Assembly: GCA_035554115.1 (NCBI GenBank)
Contig: DATMIW010000010.1
Coordinates: 1-20,351 of the forward strand
Length of the DNA: 20,351 bases
Reading direction: 5' to 3'
From: CAXTSE01 sp035554115
Lineage (GTDB): Bacteria; Actinomycetota; Actinomycetes; Actinomycetales; Microbacteriaceae
Below are positions 14,756 to 20,351 of the stretch, piece after piece; the first letter of the stretch is position 1, and every line of letters starts with the position of its first letter. Both the position numbers and the translations under genes were made by a program. The notes beneath the pieces are model-generated. The model saw only the letters and a program-made list of their open reading frames with translations, ran no database searches and had not been told where the DNA came from.

Positions 14756-16156
14756 CTACTTAGCTGCATCCGCCTTGAAATTGATGTGCACGTTCTTGAC
14801 CTGCGTGTACGACAGCAATTCGTCGAGTTCCTCTTCACGGCCGACACCACTGTTCTTCACGCCGCCGTAGGGGCTGCCCGGAAGGTGCCGCGACACCTCG
14901 TTGACCCATACGTATCCCGCGTCGATGTCCTGAGCGAAGCGGTGCGCCACGCCGAGATCGTTGGTGAACACGCTTGCCGTGAGTCCGAACTGGGTCGCGT
15001 TGGCCTTCGCAAGGGCGTCAGCCTCATCCGAAAATTTCGAAACGGACAGGACCGGCCCGAAGATTTCCTCTTGCGCGAGTCGTGAATGGATGTCCACGTC
15101 GGCAAACACCGCAGGCGCAACGAAGTTGCCGGCACCCAGAGCGCCTTCGGTCAGACGCACGCCGCCAGTGGTCAACGTTGCGCCACCCGCTTTGCCGATC
15201 TCGACGTACTCCAGAACCTTCTCGAGCTGCCGTTCGTTGACGATCGCGCCGGTCTGCGACTGCTCGTGGTCGGGCAGCCCGGGTCGCAGAGAGCCGACCC
15301 TCTCGGTGAGCCGCTCAACGAATTCGTCATATATGTCGTCGTGCACGATGTTGCGCGACAGCGATCCGCAGGACTGACCCTGCCAGGTGAAGTTCATCCC
15401 GCGAACCGCGGCTTCTGTTGCGACCTCGATGTCGGCGTCGGGGAACACGACGAGCGGGTTCTTGCCACCGAGCTCGAGGGTCACCGTTTTGACCGTCGAC
15501 TCAGCCGCACGTCGTTGAATCGCAAGTCCTGTCGCGACCGAACCGGTGAAGGCGAGGCGTGTCACGGCCGGGTGGCCAACCAGCGCATCGCCGACTTCCA
15601 GGCCCCATCCGGTGACGACACCCAGAACACCGGCAGGCACGATGCCCTGGGCGAGCTCGGCAATCCGCAGCGCCGAAAGACTGGTGTATTCGCTGGGCTT
15701 GAGAACGACGCTGTTGCCCGCGATCAGGGGCGCCGCGATTTTGCTCGCGGCAAACATGAACGGGTGGTTGAACGGAACAATTCGCCCGACAACTCCGAAG
15801 GGAACCCGGGTGGTGTAGGTGAGCTCGCCCGCACCTGACGGGATGCTTGAGCCCTTCATCTGGAGGGTAAGTCCGGCGAAGTAGCGCATAGCCGCGATTC
15901 CGCCCGCAACGTCCCGGCGCATTTCGCTGAGCAGGCTGCCGTTCTCTGCCGAATCGAGCCGAGCAAGACTCTCCGCTTCGGCTTCCAGCGCACGAGCTAG
16001 CTCGAGCACGACCTTCGCCCGCTCCAATGGGGGCACGCGTCGCCAGCTCGCATGCGCGGCAACGGCCGCATCCACTGTCTGGTTGAGGTCGTCAGCCGTC
16101 TGCGCGGGAAACTCCCCCAAAGCGGCACCGGTCGCCGGGTTCACAGTGGTGATCAT
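14756..16156 (-). CDS. aldehyde dehydrogenase, probably for an aromatic aldehyde
   Basis: A 466-residue NAD(P)-dependent aldehyde dehydrogenase. Catalytic residues are in place: Asn130 in PFNHPF, Lys153 in LKPSEYT, Glu228 in LELGGKNP and Cys263 in GQSCGS. The NAD fold motif FTGSVATG is at 203-210 and the C-terminal EEIFGPV and NSGVGREEE stretches are present. I prefer the ATG at 16156, after GAGGACCGAA; a GTG at 16168 would add four residues and lacks a spaced ribosome site. It is the first gene of the catabolic operon, downstream of a GntR-type operator. By analogy with NahF and PhdK it would oxidise the aldehyde released by the NahE-like aldolase to the aromatic acid. Confidence 0.94.
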   Translation of the reverse strand: MITTVNPATGAALGEFPAQTADDLNQTVDAAVAAHASWRRVPPLERAKVVLELARALEAEAESLARLDSAENGSLLSEMRRDVAGGIAAMRYFAGLTLQMKGSSIPSGAGELTYTTRVPFGVVGRIVPFNHPFMFAASKIAAPLIAGNSVVLKPSEYTSLSALRIAELAQGIVPAGVLGVVTGWGLEVGDALVGHPAVTRLAFTGSVATGLAIQRRAAESTVKTVTLELGGKNPLVVFPDADIEVATEAAVRGMNFTWQGQSCGSLSRNIVHDDIYDEFVERLTERVGSLRPGLPDHEQSQTGAIVNERQLEKVLEYVEIGKAGGATLTTGGVRLTEGALGAGNFVAPAVFADVDIHSRLAQEEIFGPVLSVSKFSDEADALAKANATQFGLTASVFTNDLGVAHRFAQDIDAGYVWVNEVSRHLPGSPYGGVKNSGVGREEELDELLSYTQVKNVHINFKADAAK

Positions 16157-16231
16157 TTCGGTCCTCACCTCAGCGCCCTCGCTTCCTTGCGATGTCTCCT
16201 CGCGAACATTGCTTTCGCCAGATTCAGGTCC

Positions 16232-16260
16232 ACACTACACACACTTCTGAATTCGGTCGA
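16232..16260 (-). promoter_or_regulatory. possible promoter of the aldehyde dehydrogenase operon
   Basis: On the minus strand TCGACC (16260-16255), 17 bases, then TAGTGT (16237-16232), preceded by TGTG. The match to a housekeeping promoter is modest. It sits about 75 bases before the ATG at 16156 and about 57 bases downstream of the GntR-type operator, which is far for simple repression. Three AATTCG copies (16250, 16266, 16276) lie across and upstream of it. Confidence 0.25.
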
Positions 16261-16316
16261 GTGAAAATTCGAGGAAATTCGGGAGATACGGCTACTTTTC
16301 AGGCGCCGCCTCGGTG

Positions 16317-16331
16317 ATTACTGTATGCAGT
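16317..16331. promoter_or_regulatory. GntR-type operator copy in front of the catabolic operon
   Basis: ATTACTGTATGCAGT is the exact complement of the 15-base word ACTGCATACAGTAAT found in front of gntR (17238-17252). It lies in the 272-base gap between the gntR stop and the aldehyde dehydrogenase start. Short palindromes with a central TGTATGCA or TGCATACA are typical of FCD-type GntR operators. Confidence 0.65.
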
Positions 16332-16353
16332 TGTGAATTGATCGCCACAGAAA

Positions 16354-16368
16354 GCCCGGACGACGGGC
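16354..16368 (-). terminator. weak hairpin terminator after gntR
   Basis: On the minus strand GCCCG-TCGTC-CGGGC is followed directly by TTTCTG, 61 bases after the gntR stop (16429). A second small hairpin, GACGCC-GAC-GGCGTC, lies just before it at 16381-16395. Stem and T-run are both short, so termination may be partial. Confidence 0.4.
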
Positions 16369-16428
16369 GAGATTCCGGCGGACGCCGACGGCGTCTGGAT
16401 CCGGACGAAAACGGACTGCTGCCCGGCG

Positions 16429-17184
16429 TCAGACGCGGGCAAGCTCCGCGTCGAGACTCCGCGAAACCAAACGAATAGCGCTTCGTGTCGCAGCCGGTTC
16501 AAATTCCGGTGACACATCGGCGAGCAGAGTTACCGCGGTCCGTGCGTAGTGCTGACAAGTGGCGACTATTGCCTCGTTAACGCGACGCTCGGTGATCAGG
16601 CTGTAGATGCGACGGTGTTCCTCACGCCCGTGCGACCACCCCATCAGCACCCCCTGCGCGAGCTGACGCACATACCTTTCCGCCCTTTCGGCTCCCGCAC
16701 TGAGCTGGTCGCGGAGCGCACCCGGTGCGTGGCTGGTAAACGAGTTATGGAATCGATGGTGCGCGGCGTGCCACGCCGAACTCACACCGGGGTGTTCGTC
16801 GGCCTCCATCTCCTCCAGAGCATCCAACGCCGCTTTCAAGATCTCTTCGTCGTGATGGGCCAGGGTCAGTGACATTCCGAGAGCCTCCAGCATGATGCGA
16901 CTGCCGCAGGTCGAGTCCACGTCTGTGGCGTCAAAACCCGCAATGCGACACCGGCGATTGGCCTGCGCGTCAATGAGCCCTTCCTCCTGGAGCATCCGAA
17001 TCGCTTCGCGCAGCGGAGTACGACTCACCCCGAGCGCTTCCGAAAGCTCAACCTGCGAGATGATCAGCCCGGCGGGCAGCTCACCGGAGTAGATGAGCTC
17101 ACGCAGGGTCGAATGAACAGTCTCGGTCGTGCGTCGAGGATCCTCGAGTTCAAGCCTGGGGACAATCCTGTCGATTGCGACCAT
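16429..17184 (-). CDS. GntR-family regulator, FadR/FCD subfamily
   Basis: A 251-residue repressor-type regulator. The winged helix spans about 20-85: LRELIYSGELPAG, then VELSEALGVSRTPLREAIRMLQEEGLI, the standard GntR recognition motif. The C-terminal FCD effector domain (about 90-235) is all helical, with HHRFHNSF near 146-153, EEHRRIYSLI and CQHYARTAV giving the usual metal-binding histidines. The first acidic ligand of the common D-x-x-x-H pattern appears to be a histidine here. The ATG follows AAGGAGCTTCGT. A palindrome 53 bases upstream recurs in front of the aldehyde dehydrogenase operon, so autoregulation and control of the catabolic genes are likely. The effector is probably a carboxylic acid intermediate, as is usual for FCD domains. 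Confidence 0.94.
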   Translation of the reverse strand: MVAIDRIVPRLELEDPRRTTETVHSTLRELIYSGELPAGLIISQVELSEALGVSRTPLREAIRMLQEEGLIDAQANRRCRIAGFDATDVDSTCGSRIMLEALGMSLTLAHHDEEILKAALDALEEMEADEHPGVSSAWHAAHHRFHNSFTSHAPGALRDQLSAGAERAERYVRQLAQGVLMGWSHGREEHRRIYSLITERRVNEAIVATCQHYARTAVTLLADVSPEFEPAATRSAIRLVSRSLDAELARV

Positions 17185-17236
17185 ACGAAGCTCCTTAAGA
17201 CCGGATCACGCGCCTGTGCGTGGGTGGTGGTGTTCC

Positions 17237-17252
17237 TACTGCATACAGTAAT
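17237..17252. promoter_or_regulatory. palindromic operator in front of gntR
   Basis: TACTG-CATA-CAGTA is a perfect inverted repeat (17237-17250), followed by AT. It lies between the CoA-transferase stop (17256) and the gntR start (17184). Fifteen bases of it (17238-17252) recur, inverted, at 16317-16331. Confidence 0.68.
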
Positions 17253-17255
17253 TCT

Positions 17256-18434
17256 CTAGATAGCGCCGTGCTCGCGGAGCTCGGCGATCCGCTCCGAATC
17301 CAGACCGAGAAGCTCGGTGTAAACCGACGCGTTGTGCTCCCCCACGCCCGGACCGGCATGCCTGATGGTCGCCGGAGTCTTACTGAACCGGACCCACGGG
17401 GCGAGCAAGGTGACGTCGCCGGCCTCTTCATGCGGAACCGAAACGAACGCCTTTCGTTCCACGATATGGCGGTCCTCCAGGACATCGCCGATCGAGTAGA
17501 CGGGTCCAACTGGAACCTTCAACGGCGTCAGCATGTCGAACAGTTCCTTCGGAGTGAACTCGCGCAACCACTCCGCAGCGGTCTGCTGCACAAGCGAGAG
17601 ATTGGCGCGGCGTGCCTCGACCGTTGCAAATCGCTCGTCGTCAAGAGCATCCGCATGACCGAGAGCTGTGGCGAATCCGCTGAACTGCTCCTGGGTCATA
17701 TCGGGAACATGGAAGGCGACATACCCGTCTTTCGCCTGCATGTATGCGCCGCCCGGGCCCTGGCCTTCGAAGTGCTCGTGGAAGCCCTGCACCATGAAAC
17801 CCATCATGGCTTCCTGCATCGAGACCTCGATCTTCTGGCCCTCACCTGTCACCTGCCGGTGGAAGAGGGCCCCGAGGATCCCGAGGGCAAGAGAGACTCC
17901 AGCTGCCTCATCCCCGATACCCAGAACCTGAGTGCCAGGCGCGCCTGAGAGTCCCCAGGACGTGGCGGCCCAGCCAGAGACGGCCATCGCGACTGTTGCG
18001 TACGACCGCAACGACGCATAGGGACCGGTCTCGCCATAGCCCTTCGACGAACCGAAGATGATGTCGGGCTTGATCTCGCGAAGCGCCTCGTAGCCGAAAC
18101 CGAGACGATCCATGACACCGGTGGAGAAGTTCTCGACGACAACATCGGAGCTGCGAACGAGGTCCAAGAAAATCTCGCGACCCTCGGGGTGCTTGAGATT
18201 GAGAGTGATGGCCTTCTTATTGGCGTTGACCGCCAGGAATTCGTAGCCATCGTGATCGGCGTCGACCGGCATCCACGCATGACGGAAGCGGTCCGGTGCC
18301 TCGAGCTGCTCGATCTTGATGACCTCAGCGCCCATATGCGCCAGAAGCATCGTCGCAAACGGGCCGTTGAGCACGTGCGAGAGGTCGAGGATCCGCACTC
18401 CGGCGAGGGGTCCGGTCGAGGGTGCGTCAGTCAT
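17256..18434 (-). CDS. family III CoA-transferase (CaiB/BaiF type)
   Basis: A 392-residue CoA-transferase that moves CoA between carboxylic acids through an aspartyl-thioester intermediate. The start LAGVRILDLSHVLNGPFATMLLAHMGAEVIKIE is diagnostic, NKKAITLNLKHPEGREIFLDLV and VVVENFSTGVMDRLGFGYE follow in the usual order, and Asp175 in GIGDEAAG fits the catalytic aspartate. The family normally forms interlocked dimers. The ATG overlaps the DUF35 gene by 8 bases, and the gene ends the three-gene operon with the thiolase-like protein. It would activate an acid, using another acyl-CoA as donor, for the thiolase-like partner or as the feed into the ring pathway. The substrate is unknown. Confidence 0.95.
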   Translation of the reverse strand: MTDAPSTGPLAGVRILDLSHVLNGPFATMLLAHMGAEVIKIEQLEAPDRFRHAWMPVDADHDGYEFLAVNANKKAITLNLKHPEGREIFLDLVRSSDVVVENFSTGVMDRLGFGYEALREIKPDIIFGSSKGYGETGPYASLRSYATVAMAVSGWAATSWGLSGAPGTQVLGIGDEAAGVSLALGILGALFHRQVTGEGQKIEVSMQEAMMGFMVQGFHEHFEGQGPGGAYMQAKDGYVAFHVPDMTQEQFSGFATALGHADALDDERFATVEARRANLSLVQQTAAEWLREFTPKELFDMLTPLKVPVGPVYSIGDVLEDRHIVERKAFVSVPHEEAGDVTLLAPWVRFSKTPATIRHAGPGVGEHNASVYTELLGLDSERIAELREHGAI

Positions 18435-18867
18435 TGGTGACGCCGCCTTTCTTGTAGTCGATGGTGAACAGGGGAAGGATCAGGTCGGAGCGAACCCGGG
18501 CGAATCGCACGGAGACGGGTTTGCCGACCTCTGCCTGCGGCCATTGCCCCGGCAGCAGATTGGAGGTCAGCACCATCGCGCCGTCCGTCCCATCAATGCC
18601 GACGTGAATGATCGGAAGCGGAAGGGTGTGGGCGAAGGCCGGGTCGAGAGCTCGACGCACGGTCACCACACCAAGAATCGTCCCGGTGCCGAAAAGCGGT
18701 TCCCACAGCGGCTGCCGCTCATGGCACACCGAGCAGTGGGCGCGGGGAGGCCAGCGCCAGACTCCGCATGCTCCGCACCGTTGGCCGACGAGCTCGCGGC
18801 GCTGACAGGCATCCCAGAAGGGTTGGCTGTCGGGATCCGGTCGTGCTGCGGCGCGTAAGTCAGTCAT
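18427..18867 (-). CDS. DUF35 zinc-ribbon / OB-fold protein, partner of the thiolase-like protein
   Basis: A 146-residue protein. The N-terminal zinc ribbon has Cys31, Cys34, Cys45 and Cys48 (C-x2-C-x10-C-x2-C). An OB fold follows (GTILGVVTVRRALDPAF, then PLPIIHVGIDGTDGAMVLTSNL and GKPVSVRFARV). Proteins of this family bind thiolase-like enzymes and are needed for their activity, for example ChsH2 with Ltp2 in steroid side-chain retro-aldol cleavage and BbsA with BbsB in toluene degradation. The ATG at 18867 shares one base with the thiolase-like stop (TGATG), which fits a 1:1 complex; a GTG one codon upstream is also possible. It overlaps the CoA-transferase gene downstream by 8 bases. Confidence 0.92.
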   Translation of the reverse strand: MTDLRAAARPDPDSQPFWDACQRRELVGQRCGACGVWRWPPRAHCSVCHERQPLWEPLFGTGTILGVVTVRRALDPAFAHTLPLPIIHVGIDGTDGAMVLTSNLLPGQWPQAEVGKPVSVRFARVRSDLILPLFTIDYKKGGVTND

Positions 18868-20066
18868 CACTGCCTCCGAAGAATCAGAGCGCTGTCGCCG
18901 GATTCGCCGACCACCAGCGCAAATTCGGGGTCCCGCACCTGCCTGCAGTGCCGGCGGTCATAGTCGTGGTCACCCGTGCAGAAGTCGTCGCTCACGCCCC
19001 CGGCGCGCAACTGTTGCACAGCCTCCACCACATGCCCGAGGCCCGCTGTGCTGCCCTCAGAGAGGTGGCCGCCGTTCGTGTTGACCGAAAGCTTCGCGTC
19101 GAGGGCAAACTCACCGTGCCGGATTCTCGCGGGGCTGCTTCCCGGCTCGACGAGGCCGAATTGCTCGACATGCATCAGCGCGACTCCAGTGAACGGGTCG
19201 TATACCTCGGCAATATCGATATCCGACGGTCGGATTCCAGCCTGCTCATACAGGGCGGGTGCCAGGACGCTCGCGTTCAGCTCCCAGTGCGCGGCAGCGT
19301 CATTGCGGCGCACGGGCGCACCAATGGTTCCCCCCGATACCGCGCGCACACTCACGACCGACGATGGCCCGTGCCGAGCGTCATGGGTCGCCGAAACGAC
19401 GAGCGCAACCGCGCCGTCATTCCACACGCTGCAATCCAGCAGGCGGAACGGCTCCACGATCCAGGGCGAGGCCTGATGGTCGGCGACCGTCATCGGCTCG
19501 GTCATCAGAGCCTTCCGGTTCAACGCCGCATTCCCGCGCTGAAGCACAGCGAGCGGCGCGAGGTCGAGGTTGCTGAGCTTGTGGTTGTGCATCCACGCGC
19601 TGACATGGGGACCGTAGAGAGTGGCGGGATGTGCGGCACCGAAGGGCTCGTTCCACTGGCGCTGCCCTGAGTGCCAGGTGTCCATTCCCGGCAGGAACGA
19701 CGGCTCAGACCGCGCGTTCGCTGCTCGGTAGACAAGGACGTTTCGGCACATTCCGGACTGCACCGCCATCGCGGCTGCTGCAATTGCTGCCGCCGCCCAT
19801 GCACCCCCGCTCCCATCGCAGAAGGACATGTTGCACGAGGTCAACCCGAGCGCCTCTGCCATCTGGGCAGGTGCCGGGGTGTCACGGATTCCCCAGAAGT
19901 AGGTGACCAGGCCATCAATGTCTGTCGGCACGAGGCCCGCATCGGCGATGGCGTCGAGAGAGGCGTCGACCGCGAGGGTCAGAACGCTCACGCCGCTCTT
20001 CTTCACCATGGGCGTCCACCCGACGCCGGTGATCGCCGTGCGATCCACTAGCTTGTTCCGACTCAT
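18867..20066 (-). CDS. thiolase-like (SCP-x / lipid-transfer-protein type) enzyme
   Basis: A 399-residue thiolase-fold protein of the branch that pairs with DUF35 proteins. The N-terminal half has FCDGSGGAW (82-90), where Cys83 may hold the nucleophile position; this needs an alignment. The C-terminal half has EVYDPFTG (287-294) at the place of the NEAF or HDCF motif of true thiolases, and NTNGGHLSEG (329-338) with His334. Tyrosine at that place is reminiscent of Ltp2, an aldolase that uses tyrosines, so C-C cleavage by retro-aldol chemistry is possible as well as thiolysis. I chose the ATG at 20066 after GAGGAAGAGA; 16 further upstream codons would overlap the hairpin. It is the first gene of an operon with DUF35 and CoA-transferase genes. 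Confidence 0.9.
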   Translation of the reverse strand: MSRNKLVDRTAITGVGWTPMVKKSGVSVLTLAVDASLDAIADAGLVPTDIDGLVTYFWGIRDTPAPAQMAEALGLTSCNMSFCDGSGGAWAAAAIAAAAMAVQSGMCRNVLVYRAANARSEPSFLPGMDTWHSGQRQWNEPFGAAHPATLYGPHVSAWMHNHKLSNLDLAPLAVLQRGNAALNRKALMTEPMTVADHQASPWIVEPFRLLDCSVWNDGAVALVVSATHDARHGPSSVVSVRAVSGGTIGAPVRRNDAAAHWELNASVLAPALYEQAGIRPSDIDIAEVYDPFTGVALMHVEQFGLVEPGSSPARIRHGEFALDAKLSVNTNGGHLSEGSTAGLGHVVEAVQQLRAGGVSDDFCTGDHDYDRRHCRQVRDPEFALVVGESGDSALILRRQ

Positions 20067-20088
20067 CTTCTCTTCCTCAAAAGTGACA

Positions 20089-20128
20089 TTCCGACGCGGC
20101 TCGGAATCCTCCACGAGCCGCGTCGGAA
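20089..20128 (-). terminator. 15-bp perfect hairpin between the amidohydrolase and the thiolase-like gene
   Basis: TTCCGACGCGGCTCG (20089-20103) and its exact complement (20114-20128) flank a 10-base loop. On the minus strand it begins 6 bases after the amidohydrolase stop codon, and TGTCACTTTTG follows, with a short T-run 6 bases after the stem. It ends only 22 bases before the thiolase-like ATG. Confidence 0.65.
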
Positions 20129-20134
20129 CAGGTG

Positions 20135-20351
20135 TTAGCTCGCCAGGTTATAGGCGACAAACCCCGGGAATTGGTCAATCTGTTCCTGGGTCAACGGCTG
20201 CTTGTTCGTGAGTCGTTCCGCAATCCGCTCTTGGACGCGCACCGACGACTCCTCAAGCTGACGCAGCAGAGACGGAAGGTTGACGTCGATGAGGCGACCG
20301 TCGCGCTTGACGATACGGCCACCGACTATCACCGTGTCGATTCCACCCGGA
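20135..20351 (-). CDS. amidohydrolase, C-terminal 71 residues only
   Basis: The minus strand is open from the window edge to a stop at 20135. The visible part, IDTVIVGGRIVKRDGRLIDVNLPSL, is the C-terminal strand pair of amidohydrolase-superfamily deaminases and chlorohydrolases (cytosine or guanine deaminase and AtzA/TrzN relatives). In those enzymes this part returns to the small beta-sandwich domain after the metal-binding barrel. A helical tail of 45 residues follows (RQLEESSVRVQERIAERLTN). The catalytic residues lie outside the window, so the substrate cannot be given. A strong hairpin separates it from the thiolase-like gene. Confidence 0.85.
   Translation of the reverse strand, partial: PGGIDTVIVGGRIVKRDGRLIDVNLPSLLRQLEESSVRVQERIAERLTNKQPLTQEQIDQFPGFVAYNLAS

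Noticed and set aside
13511..15838. Plus-strand frames of 190-250 residues opposite the cupin and aldehyde dehydrogenase genes
   Set aside because: They have no domain signature and no ribosome site, and the minus-strand enzymes have all catalytic residues.
16250..16281. Three AATTCG copies in front of the aldehyde dehydrogenase operon
   Set aside because: The spacing is irregular (16 and 10 bases) and the word is short and AT-rich in an intergenic gap; it could be an UP-like element, but nothing supports a specific role.
17749..17756. TGCATGTATGC repeat inside the CoA-transferase gene as a further operator
   Set aside because: It differs from the operator word in the arms and is within coding sequence.

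Overview
The window is GC-rich and tightly packed, with strong AAGGAG-type ribosome-binding sites, GTG alternative starts, short overlaps between genes (ATGA, TGATG) and protein families typical of Actinobacteria. A soil or environmental actinobacterium, perhaps Microbacteriaceae, is plausible. The sequence alone does not fix the genus. I see no rRNA, tRNA, CRISPR array, insertion sequence or phage gene.

Left part (1-2857): the 5' two-thirds of a fumarylacetoacetate-hydrolase (FAH) family gene and an AraC-type regulator lie on the minus strand. A divergent pair, a metallo-beta-lactamase-like protein and a SnoaL-like protein, lies on the plus strand. A 14-bp perfect stem at 2886-2928 separates this part from the next.

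Middle part (2902-9353), stress and envelope functions: a histidine kinase and NarL-type response regulator (minus) are divergent from a MacB/FtsX-type ABC exporter (plus). A DoxX-like membrane protein and a DUF2200 protein follow the exporter. Next comes an ECF sigma factor with a fused SnoaL-like domain (ECF41-like), divergent from a carboxymuconolactone-decarboxylase-fold protein. Their intergenic region holds two outward-facing copies of GGTCAC(A/G)-N16-CGTC, which look like two matched sigma-dependent promoters.

Right part (9365-20351), aromatic catabolism, all on the minus strand. One operon reads aldehyde dehydrogenase, gentisate-dioxygenase-like cupin, NahE/PhdJ-type hydratase-aldolase, extradiol dioxygenase (VOC fold), FAH-family hydrolase and FAD aromatic hydroxylase. 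Upstream of it are a GntR/FCD regulator and a second operon (thiolase-like protein, DUF35 zinc-ribbon/OB protein, family III CoA-transferase). The 3' end of an amidohydrolase lies at the edge. The same 15-bp palindromic word occurs in front of gntR and in front of the aldehyde dehydrogenase operon, so GntR probably controls both.

Together the catabolic genes can be read as the lower half of a bicyclic-aromatic route: extradiol cleavage, removal of pyruvate by the aldolase, oxidation of the aromatic aldehyde to an acid, ring hydroxylation, second ring cleavage by the cupin, and hydrolysis by a FAH protein. The CoA-transferase, thiolase-like and DUF35 genes suggest that a CoA-activated side chain is also shortened. 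No ring-hydroxylating dioxygenase is visible, so the starting substrate is unknown.
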